Assembly (NCBI RefSeq): GCF_001637325.1
Contig: NZ_LRXL01000037.1
Coordinates: 579,757 to 643,756 of the forward strand
Length of the DNA: 64,000 nucleotides
Source: Cochleicola gelatinilyticus
GTDB lineage: Bacteria; Bacteroidota; Bacteroidia; Flavobacteriales; Flavobacteriaceae
Reading direction: 5' to 3'
Both the position numbers and the translations under genes were made by a program. Positions 17,496 to 24,873 of the stretch are shown piece after piece (position 1 is the first letter of the stretch; each line of letters opens with the position of its first letter). A model generated the notes under the pieces. It was not told the origin of the DNA, ran no database searches, and saw only the letters and a list, made by a program, of their open reading frames with translations.

Positions 17496-17820
17496 AAATC
17501 ACGAAAACTTTGTGATACTAGCCGACGAAAAAGATGATGCAGCCGATTTTGCCTCTTTTCTAGAATATCAAATTCCGAATAAATTTAAAGGGCAAAACGT
17601 CGTTTTAAACCTTTCGGATTACAAAGAACTGGAACTCCCCGAATTATTATTGTTCTTAAAAGTTTCTAACTTGCACCGCAAAACAAAACACTCTTTTGTA
17701 ATTGTGAACGATGCTATTAATCCTGATGATATCCCTATGGAAATGATTGTAGTTCCTACACTACAAGAAGGGCAAGATATTATTGAAATGGAAGCCATAG
17801 AGCGTGATCTCGGGTTTTAA
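17485..17820 (+). CDS. small STAS-like protein next to RNase Z
   Basis: 111 aa soluble protein found in Flavobacteriia beside rnz and sometimes misnamed ribonuclease Z. The pattern of alternating strands and helices (NFVILADEKDD, NVVLNLSDYKELELPELLLF, HSFVIVND, PTLQEGQDIIEMEAIERDL) suggests a STAS/SpoIIAA-like fold. No catalytic motif. The 11-base overlap with pyrB argues for one operon. Function unknown. Confidence 0.7.
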   Translation: MKIENHENFVILADEKDDAADFASFLEYQIPNKFKGQNVVLNLSDYKELELPELLLFLKVSNLHRKTKHSFVIVNDAINPDDIPMEMIVVPTLQEGQDIIEMEAIERDLGF

Positions 17821-17837
17821 ACAACCTTTGTATAATG

Positions 17838-17867
17838 AATAATGATTTATACCAACCGATCATTATT
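17838..17867. repeat. inverted repeat ahead of rnz
   Basis: AATAATGAT / ATCATTATT, a perfect 9-bp palindrome arm pair with a 12-base spacer. It has no T-run and lies 30 bases before the rnz start. It could be an operator or a weak hairpin. Confidence 0.4.
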
Positions 17868-17896
17868 TGCCGTGTATTCACCCTTAATTTTTCAAA

Positions 17897-18802
17897 ATGA
17901 AACTTACCATTCTCGGTTGCCATTCTGCTACACCACGTTGGGACGCACATCCAACAGCACAGGTGTTAGAAGTTCGTGGTCATCTGTTTTTGATCGATTG
18001 TGGGGAAGGTACACAGGTACAACTGCGAAGGTATAAGGTAAAGTTTGCTCGTATTAAACATGTGTTTATCTCGCATTTACATGGCGATCATTTTTTTGGC
18101 CTTGTCGGATTAATATCTACGTTTCGCTTGTTGGGAAGGGAAGCAGATCTTCATGTATACGGCCCTAAGGGCATAAAAGAAGCTATTACGCTTCAGTTAA
18201 AGCTAGGAAAATCGTGGACCAATTACAATTTGTATTTCCACGAATTAGAGAGTAATGCTTCAGAACTTATTTTTGAAGACGAAAAAGTTTCAGTAAAAAC
18301 AATTCCATTAGAGCATCGCGTATATACCAATGGGTTTCTATTTAAAGAAAAACCTAAAGCCCGAAAACTAAATGTTGAAGCAGCACGTGCAGCACATATC
18401 GATCAGAGTTATTTTCAAAAAATAAAATTAGGAAATGATGTGGTCAATGAAAAAGGGGACCTCATACCTAACGAACACGTTACATTTCCACCAGACGCAC
18501 CAAAATCGTATGCCTATTGTAGTGACACGGCGTATGCTCCTGCAATCGTTCCTATCATCGAAGGCGCAGATAGGCTGTATCATGAAGCAACGTTCTTAGA
18601 ACAACATGCAGACCTTGCTGAAAAAACAAAGCATAGTACAAGTAAAGAGGCTGCGGCTATTGCCAAAAAAGCTGGGGTAGGCACATTAATTCTTGGACAT
18701 TATTCGGGACGCTATAAAGATCTAGAAATGTTTCGTACAGAAGCACAAGAGCTTTTTGAACGTGTTGAACTAGCGGAAGATGGGAAAGTTTTCGAATGGT
18801 GA
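17897..18802 (+). CDS. rnz: ribonuclease Z
   Basis: 301 aa metallo-beta-lactamase-fold endonuclease that trims tRNA 3' ends. The zinc motif is FISHLHGDHFFGL (HxHxDH). Other conserved elements are GCHSATPRWDAHPTAQ at the N-terminus, IDCGEGTQVQLRR, SDTAYAP, HEATFL and the C-terminal LGHYSGRYKD. Length fits the short bacterial form. Because the two tRNAs in this window lack an encoded CCA, RNase Z plus CCA addition is the expected maturation route. Confidence 0.95.
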   Translation: MKLTILGCHSATPRWDAHPTAQVLEVRGHLFLIDCGEGTQVQLRRYKVKFARIKHVFISHLHGDHFFGLVGLISTFRLLGREADLHVYGPKGIKEAITLQLKLGKSWTNYNLYFHELESNASELIFEDEKVSVKTIPLEHRVYTNGFLFKEKPKARKLNVEAARAAHIDQSYFQKIKLGNDVVNEKGDLIPNEHVTFPPDAPKSYAYCSDTAYAPAIVPIIEGADRLYHEATFLEQHADLAEKTKHSTSKEAAAIAKKAGVGTLILGHYSGRYKDLEMFRTEAQELFERVELAEDGKVFEW

Positions 18803-18885
18803 TTGTTAAAAATTTAATACATATTTAATAATCTAGTTTTTATATCATTCTGTAAATCTCGTACCTTGCCACAAAGCTTCAAAGT

Positions 18886-19530
18886 ATGAATCAAGATCTT
18901 CAGAACTACCGTAAATCTTATGAAAAAGGCGAATTAAACCAATCGATTGTGTGCGACAATCCGATAGAGCAATTTCAGCAATGGTTTAAAGAAACGGAAG
19001 CTTCAGAAACCGTTGCAGAGATTAATGCAATGACACTTTCTACCATGGGTACCGATGGATTTCCACGGGGACGAGTGGTATTGTTAAAAGAAATAACTTC
19101 AGAAGGATTTATCTTTTATACCAACTATACAAGTGAAAAGGGAATTTCTATTGAAGCATTTCCACATGTCTGCATTTCTTTTTATTGGGGGATTATGGAA
19201 CGACAGATTAGTGTAAAAGGAATTGCTGAAAAAATTTCGGAAGAAAAATCCACTGCTTATTTTCATTCCCGTCCAAGAAAGAGTCAGTTAGGAGCGTTAG
19301 TTTCAGAACAAAGTTCTCCTGTTGAGAGTCGAAACGTCTTGGAAAATAGACTTGCTGAACTAGAAGTTGCTTACGAAGGAAAGGAAATTCCGAAGCCATC
19401 GCATTGGGGAGGATATTTAATTAGACCCACAGCATTTGAATTTTGGCAGGGAAGACGAAGTCGTTTACACGACCGAATTCAGTATATCCAAGAAGGTAAA
19501 GAATGGAAAATTCAACGTCTGCAGCCTTAA
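18886..19530 (+). CDS. pdxH: pyridoxamine 5'-phosphate oxidase
   Basis: 214 aa FMN flavoenzyme that oxidises pyridoxamine/pyridoxine 5'-phosphate to PLP. FMN-binding segments are TDGFPRGRVVLLKE and FIFYTNYTSEKG; the C-terminal signature is FEFWQGRRSRLHDR, ending WKIQRLQP. PLP made here feeds several enzymes in this window (ltaE, thrC, CapA/CapB-like). A TACCTTGC promoter-like core lies 25 bases upstream (18861). Confidence 0.95.
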   Translation: MNQDLQNYRKSYEKGELNQSIVCDNPIEQFQQWFKETEASETVAEINAMTLSTMGTDGFPRGRVVLLKEITSEGFIFYTNYTSEKGISIEAFPHVCISFYWGIMERQISVKGIAEKISEEKSTAYFHSRPRKSQLGALVSEQSSPVESRNVLENRLAELEVAYEGKEIPKPSHWGGYLIRPTAFEFWQGRRSRLHDRIQYIQEGKEWKIQRLQP

Positions 19531-19575
19531 TTTTTACTTTATAATAGAAATAAGAACATCAATTAAAAATAATAT

Positions 19576-20064
19576 ATGAAAACACTTTATATGGTTCGAC
19601 ACGCTAAATCCTCATGGAAACATGATGTTGGCGATCACCAAAGACCTTTGAAGGGTAGAGGAAAACGAGATGGGAAATTGGTGTCTCAATATGTCGCTAA
19701 AAATTTTGAGCCACCTCAAAAAATTGTTAGTAGTGATGCTAATAGAGCTTTATCTACTGCACATTACTTTAAAGATGCGTTAAATATTTCGGAGGCTGAT
19801 TTTTCAACGAACAGTGCTCTTTACGATTTTAGCGGACAGCAGGTAATGCAAATTGTGAAAAGTTTGGAAGATCAACAGGATCGTATTATGATCGTTGGAC
19901 ATAATCATGCGTTTACTTCAATTGCAAATATGCTTGGAAACAAGTATATTGACAATGTGCCGACTTGCGGCTTTGTAATGATCGAATTTCCCGTGGATTC
20001 TTGGAAAGATATCACAACAGGAAAAACGGTTAAAACGGTATTCCCAAGAGATTTAAAAAAATAA
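19576..20064 (+). CDS. SixA-type histidine phosphatase
   Basis: 162 aa member of the histidine phosphatase superfamily. RHAKSSWK (residues 8-15) holds the phospho-accepting histidine, a central SSDANRALSTA holds the second arginine, and VGHNHAFTSIAN holds the second catalytic histidine. E. coli SixA dephosphorylates phosphohistidine proteins. Here the stop overlaps the start of ppk by one base (TAATG), making a sixA-ppk-ppx unit. That suggests a link to phosphate or polyphosphate control, which is inference from context. Confidence 0.9.
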   Translation: MKTLYMVRHAKSSWKHDVGDHQRPLKGRGKRDGKLVSQYVAKNFEPPQKIVSSDANRALSTAHYFKDALNISEADFSTNSALYDFSGQQVMQIVKSLEDQQDRIMIVGHNHAFTSIANMLGNKYIDNVPTCGFVMIEFPVDSWKDITTGKTVKTVFPRDLKK

Positions 20065-22154
20065 TGACAGAGATAAAAATCGATTCAAATACGACCAACC
20101 AATATAGAAATCGTGAATTAAGTTGGTTGCAATTTAATGCACGTGTGTTACAGGAAGCTGCGGACACATCTGTACCGCTCATCGAACGCCTTCGTTTTTT
20201 AGGTATTTTTTCTAATAATTTGGATGAATTTTTTAAAGTTCGTTATGCGACTGTTAAGAGAATTGCAGATGCTGGTAAGGGCGGAAAAAGTGTGTTGGGA
20301 GGAATCACAGCGAAAGATTTATTAGAAGAGATCACACAAACGGTGATACATCAACAATCTACCAGCCTTCGTATTCTAAAATCGATTAAAGGAGAGCTTC
20401 AGAAAGAAAACATATTTGTTATAGATGAAACTGAAGTTTCAGAAACTCAAAGTCAATTTATTTCAGAATATTTTATTAGAAAGGTAAGCCCGGCGCTAGT
20501 TACCATCATGATAGGTGAATTAGAGCAATTTCCCTCGTTAAAAGATAGTGCGGCATATCTCGCTGTTCGAATGGTCATGTCTAAAGAAGATGAAACATTT
20601 GAAGAGAAAAATAATTATGCATTAATTGAGATTCCAAAGGTGATTGAGCGGTTTGTGGTCCTGCCACAAGAGGGTGATAAACAATACATAATAATCTTAG
20701 ATGATCTTATTAGGTATTGTTTGCATAACATTTTTAGCATATTTAAATATTCCAGTATTTCAGCCCATATGATTAAAATTACGAGGGATGCAGAATTGGA
20801 TATCGACAGTGATCTAAGTCGTAGTTTTATAGATAAAATTTCTAAAAGTGTAAAAAACAGAAGTGTAGGAGATCCGGTTCGATTTGTATACGATAAAAAG
20901 ATTGACAGAAAAACCTTGAAGTATCTTTTAGATAAAATGGGTGTTGATGAAACCGATAGTTTAATTCCTGGAGGTCGCTACCACAATCGAAGAGATTATA
21001 TGGGGTTTCCAAGCTTAGGAAGAGAGGATCTTTTGTATGAAAAAATTACACCATTACGAATACCAGACTTAAAATTACAAGGAAGTTTGTTTGAAATGAT
21101 CGCTCAAAAGGACTTTCTTTTGTATGCTCCCTATCAAACTTTTTCTTACGTAGTTAAATTTTTACGAGAAGCAGCGTTAGATCCAAAAGTAAGAGCTATA
21201 AAAATTACTATTTATCGGCTTGCGCAGGTGTCGCATATTGCCAGTTCTTTAATTAATGCTGCAAAGAACGGTAAAGAAGTTACGGTACAAATTGAATTAC
21301 AAGCTCGATTCGATGAAGAAGCAAATATTAGTTATGCAGAACAAATGCAAAGTGAAGGAGTGCAACTTATATTTGGGGTGTCTGGATTAAAAGTACATTG
21401 CAAAGCGTGTTACATAGAACGAATAGAAAACGAAAAATTAAAACGGTATGTGTTTGTAAGCACAGGAAATTTTAACGAATCTACAGCACGGCTTTATACA
21501 GACTATACCTTATTCACTTCCAACCAGAAGATTTGCAAAGAGATTAATAAAGTGTTCGATTTTTTTGAAGTGAATTACAAAATAAAAAAATACAAACATC
21601 TTATTGTATCTCCGCATTATACTAGAAATGCCTTGTATCACCTAATTGATACCGAAATTGAAAACAAAAAGAATGGCAATTCAAGCGGAATTAAACTGAA
21701 ACTTAATAGCCTTTCCGATTTTAAAATTATCGATAAATTGTATCAAGCAAGTCGCGCTGGGGTAGAAATAAAACTAATTGTGAGAGGTATTTGTTGTTTA
21801 ATTCCTGGAGTAAAGGGAATGAGTGAAACTATTGAGGTTATTAGTATCGTCGATAAATTTTTAGAGCATCCAAGATTATTTATTTTTGAAAATGCAGGGG
21901 ATACAAAAATCTATATTTCTTCAGCAGATTTTATGGGTAGAAATCTTGATAGTAGGGTAGAAATATCCTGCCCTATCTATGATGAAGCCATTAAAAAAGA
22001 AATTCTTGACACCTTCGAAATTAGTTGGAGCGATAATGTAAAAGCTCGTGTTATTTCAGATAAGCAAGACAATGCCTATCGTAAAAACAGAAAAGAAAAA
22101 GTTCGTTCACAATTCAAATTATACGAATATTACCAACAAAAATTAAACGCCTAA
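20064..22154 (+). CDS. ppk1: polyphosphate kinase 1
   Basis: 696 aa enzyme that reversibly polymerises the gamma phosphate of ATP into inorganic polyphosphate. Domain order is normal: N-terminal helical domain (NRELSWLQFNARVLQEA), head domain, and two phospholipase-D-like C-terminal domains. The autophosphorylated histidine is in LKVHCKACYIER, next to ARFDEEANI and VSTGNFNESTARLYTDY. Translationally coupled to sixA upstream and 3 bases from ppx downstream. Confidence 0.96.
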   Translation: MTEIKIDSNTTNQYRNRELSWLQFNARVLQEAADTSVPLIERLRFLGIFSNNLDEFFKVRYATVKRIADAGKGGKSVLGGITAKDLLEEITQTVIHQQSTSLRILKSIKGELQKENIFVIDETEVSETQSQFISEYFIRKVSPALVTIMIGELEQFPSLKDSAAYLAVRMVMSKEDETFEEKNNYALIEIPKVIERFVVLPQEGDKQYIIILDDLIRYCLHNIFSIFKYSSISAHMIKITRDAELDIDSDLSRSFIDKISKSVKNRSVGDPVRFVYDKKIDRKTLKYLLDKMGVDETDSLIPGGRYHNRRDYMGFPSLGREDLLYEKITPLRIPDLKLQGSLFEMIAQKDFLLYAPYQTFSYVVKFLREAALDPKVRAIKITIYRLAQVSHIASSLINAAKNGKEVTVQIELQARFDEEANISYAEQMQSEGVQLIFGVSGLKVHCKACYIERIENEKLKRYVFVSTGNFNESTARLYTDYTLFTSNQKICKEINKVFDFFEVNYKIKKYKHLIVSPHYTRNALYHLIDTEIENKKNGNSSGIKLKLNSLSDFKIIDKLYQASRAGVEIKLIVRGICCLIPGVKGMSETIEVISIVDKFLEHPRLFIFENAGDTKIYISSADFMGRNLDSRVEISCPIYDEAIKKEILDTFEISWSDNVKARVISDKQDNAYRKNRKEKVRSQFKLYEYYQQKLNA

Positions 22155-22157
22155 TAA

Positions 22158-23072
22158 TTGTTACACATAGAAAAATATGCCGCAGTAGATATTGGGTCTA
22201 ACGCCATAAGGTTGTTAGTCGCATCTGTAATCGAACAGGAAGGAAAAGATACATTATTTAAAAAAACATCATTAGTGCGAGTTCCAATTCGATTGGGAGC
22301 AGATGTTTTTTTAGAAGGAGAAATTTCAGAAACTAACGCAGCACGTATGGTAGATGCCATGCAGGCATTCAAATTATTAGTTAAAACTCATAATATAGTT
22401 CGATTTAGGGCGTGTGCTACTTCAGCGATGCGGGAAGCGAAAAATGGCGCGGCTATTGCCGAAAATATTGAAAATGAAACTGGCTTAAAGATTAATATTA
22501 TTGATGGAAATGATGAAGCTGCCATAATTGCATCAACCGATCTTAAATCATTGATACAAGATAATAAAGTCTTTCTTTACGTAGATGTTGGTGGTGGAAG
22601 TACGGAATTTACAATTTTCGCAGACGGCCATACCGTAGCATCTCGCTCTTTTAAATTAGGTACGGTGCGATTAATTAACGATATGGTGGAAGACACTATG
22701 TGGGAACAGGTAGAGCAATGGATTAAAGAAAACACCAAGGAATATACGAAAGTGAGTATGATTGGTTCTGGAGGAAATATAAATCACATTTATAAAAATA
22801 GTGGTGTAAAATTAGGGAAACCTTTAAGTTATTTTTTTCTTGCTAACTACTTTGAGCTTATACGCAACTATTCTTATGAAGAACGTATCACAGAGCTAAA
22901 TATGAATCCCGATCGTGCGGATGTTATTATTCCAGCAACACGAATTTATTTATCTGCAATGAAATGGGGAAAAGCAAAGAATTGTTATGTTCCGAAGATC
23001 GGACTTTCAGACGGAATTATTAAAAGTCTGTACAACGAAAAAATAGCTGAAAAAACATCGAAAGTTTTTTAA
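22158..23072 (+). CDS. exopolyphosphatase / pppGpp phosphatase-like (Ppx/GppA)
   Basis: 304 aa ASKHA-fold phosphatase. The first ATP/phosphate loop is AAVDIGSNAIRLLVAS (residues 8-23), followed by the second loop YVDVGGGSTEFTIF. Ppx releases phosphate from polyphosphate ends; GppA acts on pppGpp. This short single-domain form beside ppk favours polyphosphate. The start is a TTG three bases after the ppk stop; no in-frame ATG exists near the conserved N-terminus. The 3' end overlaps the convergent pseudouridine synthase gene by 4 bases. Confidence 0.9.
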   Translation: MLHIEKYAAVDIGSNAIRLLVASVIEQEGKDTLFKKTSLVRVPIRLGADVFLEGEISETNAARMVDAMQAFKLLVKTHNIVRFRACATSAMREAKNGAAIAENIENETGLKINIIDGNDEAAIIASTDLKSLIQDNKVFLYVDVGGGSTEFTIFADGHTVASRSFKLGTVRLINDMVEDTMWEQVEQWIKENTKEYTKVSMIGSGGNINHIYKNSGVKLGKPLSYFFLANYFELIRNYSYEERITELNMNPDRADVIIPATRIYLSAMKWGKAKNCYVPKIGLSDGIIKSLYNEKIAEKTSKVF

Positions 23073-23932
23073 ACAGGAAATAATTTTTGAAATTTCTTAG
23101 GAAGAGGTAACATGATAGAAATTTCTTCAGATGTAAATGGATGTCTAAATGAAAGCGAGCTAGCTTGTAGAAACAATCCTTTTCCTTTTAGAATAGCTCC
23201 TTCTATACCATATAATGCATCTCCTAAAATCGGAGAGCCAATCTCTGCCATATGTTTTCGCAATTGGTGCCTCCGTCCGGTTAAAGGTTGTAATTGAACG
23301 AGATTTAAATATACATATTTAGAGGAAGCAACTGTTTTAAGCACTTTATAGTTAGTTGCCGATTTCTTTCCGTCTACTGCAATATCAAGGTGTTGCGTTT
23401 TTATCATAGCGCCTTGCGTTACTGCATGATAGGTTTTTACAATTTGTTTTTTTTTAAACAATAAGTTTAAAGCTTGTAACGCAGATTTACTTTTACCAAT
23501 TACTAATAAGCCATTTGTGGCGAAGTCAAGTCTGTGTGCTGGTTGTGGTTGTAATAAGGCATCTGGTTGTTGACTTTTCTTCAAATTGAAAGACAACGCA
23601 TTCACAATCGTTTTTGCTTTATTTCCACTAACCAAGATCCCTGCTGGTTTATGAATGATTGCAAGGTGATCATCTTCGTAACAAACCGATAATGACAGTT
23701 CTATTTGTTTTTTCAGAAATAGTTCTTCATCTCTGTATAGTGTGATAATTTCACCACCATTTATATAGTTGCTACCATGCGCCACCGAATCATTTAAAAA
23801 AATCAATTCTTTTTTAAAAGCTTTCTTTAAAGCTGATTTGGTGGAAACTGTTTCAAAAACTCCTACACAATAATCTAAAAGTCTTGTAGAAGATGGTAAT
23901 GGTGCTACACGATGAGTTTCTTGTTTTTTAAT
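23069..23932 (-). CDS. RluA-family pseudouridine synthase with non-canonical start
   Basis: Isomerises uridine to pseudouridine in rRNA or tRNA. The catalytic aspartate is in HRLDFATNGLLVI; PLTGRRHQLRKHMAEIG is the family's C-terminal motif. An S4-like N-terminal domain (RLLDYCVGVFETVSTKSALKK) continues about 42 codons upstream of the first canonical start, a TTG at 23806. The open frame begins right after a TAG with ATA (23935) and ATT (23932), and has no ATG, GTG or TTG before 23806. I place the start at ATT 23932 (287 aa), which restores the S4 domain. A start-codon mutation or a rare start is possible. Modified site unknown. Confidence 0.8.
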   Translation of the reverse strand: MKKQETHRVAPLPSSTRLLDYCVGVFETVSTKSALKKAFKKELIFLNDSVAHGSNYINGGEIITLYRDEELFLKKQIELSLSVCYEDDHLAIIHKPAGILVSGNKAKTIVNALSFNLKKSQQPDALLQPQPAHRLDFATNGLLVIGKSKSALQALNLLFKKKQIVKTYHAVTQGAMIKTQHLDIAVDGKKSATNYKVLKTVASSKYVYLNLVQLQPLTGRRHQLRKHMAEIGSPILGDALYGIEGAILKGKGLFLQASSLSFRHPFTSEEISIMLPLPKKFQKLFPV

Positions 23933-23943
23933 TATCTACGTTT

Positions 23944-24255
23944 TTAAATTTTTGATGCTTTTTTCTTTTTACTATCAGTATAAGCATTCGCCATAGTCAT
24001 ATTTAGCATGCCCGTAATCTCAAGGTCGTAGCCGTAATTTTTTAATTTATATTGAAGCGCGGTTATTTCGTTTTTGCTCAGTGTAGAGAGGTCACAATCT
24101 ACTTTATGCCATACACTTTTGCCTTCACTATTTTCAACAAAACAATAACACCATTTTTTAACCATCGAATTGGTTGGTTGTTGCGCCATACTTGTTATAC
24201 TAAGGGTAGCAAAGCATGCTACAAAAAATATCTGAAATGTTTTAATAGAAATCAT
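23944..24255 (-). CDS. small secreted protein, degenerate peptidoglycan-binding-like
   Basis: 103 aa with a signal peptide (cleavage near SITSMAQ). The mature part has a WCYCF...WHKVDCDL element, matching in layout the WKEVDCEL of the OmpA protein at 1636. It is followed by ALQYKLKNYGYDLEITG, which looks like the first half of a PG_binding_1 repeat (LQ-x3-L-x3-GY). The second half is lost and the tail is Lys-rich. First gene after miaE in a minus-strand run (3-base gap). Function unknown; probably periplasmic. Confidence 0.65.
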   Translation of the reverse strand: MISIKTFQIFFVACFATLSITSMAQQPTNSMVKKWCYCFVENSEGKSVWHKVDCDLSTLSKNEITALQYKLKNYGYDLEITGMLNMTMANAYTDSKKKKASKI

Positions 24256-24258
24256 AGG

Positions 24259-24867
24259 TTACCCATGTATCGTTTCATTTTTGCTAAGACCTTTCATTAC
24301 CTCTGCTTCAAAAGCGAGTAATTCCTGCCATTTCTTATCTACTTCGGTACGACTTTCACCATATTTTCGAGCGAACTGAAGAAACATTGTATAATGATTG
24401 GCTTCACTTACCATTAGATTCCGATAAAATTCGGCAAGTTTTTTATCTTCTAGTTGTTCACTCAACAAACGAAAACGTTCACAGCTTCGTGCTTCAATAA
24501 GTGCTGCGTATAAAAGTCGGTGAACCAGTTGTGTGGTTCGACTCCCGCCTTTTGGAAAAAACTTTGTAATAGCAATTACATAGTCATCTTTTCGATCCCG
24601 ACCCATGATCCATCCACGCTCTAAAATCTTGTCATGTACCATTTTAAAGTGACTAATTTCTTCTTTAACCAGAGCTACCATTTCTTGAATTAACTCCGAA
24701 TATTCTGGAAAACTTACAATCAAAGAGATGGCTGTAGAAGCAGCTTTTTGTTCACAATAAGCGTGATCTGTTAGAATTTCTTCAATATTTTTTTCTACAA
24801 TATTAACCCATCGAGGATCGGTAGGAAGTTGTAGCCCTAGCATTTTTATTGGATTTTCTTCTTTCAT
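24259..24867 (-). CDS. miaE: MiaE-like tRNA-(ms2io6A) hydroxylase
   Basis: 202 aa ferritin-like diiron protein. The metal-ligand pairs are visible as EEISHFKMVHD (E-x2-H) and SEANHYTMFLQFARKYG (E-x2-H), with glutamates in KNIEEILTDHAYCEQKAA and YAALIEARSCERF. The family hydroxylates the isopentenyl group of 2-methylthio-i6A37 in tRNA using O2. The length and motifs fit well. Six bases after dnaX on the same strand, so likely co-transcribed. Confidence 0.9.
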   Translation of the reverse strand: MKEENPIKMLGLQLPTDPRWVNIVEKNIEEILTDHAYCEQKAASTAISLIVSFPEYSELIQEMVALVKEEISHFKMVHDKILERGWIMGRDRKDDYVIAITKFFPKGGSRTTQLVHRLLYAALIEARSCERFRLLSEQLEDKKLAEFYRNLMVSEANHYTMFLQFARKYGESRTEVDKKWQELLAFEAEVMKGLSKNETIHG

Positions 24868-24873
24868 GTATTT

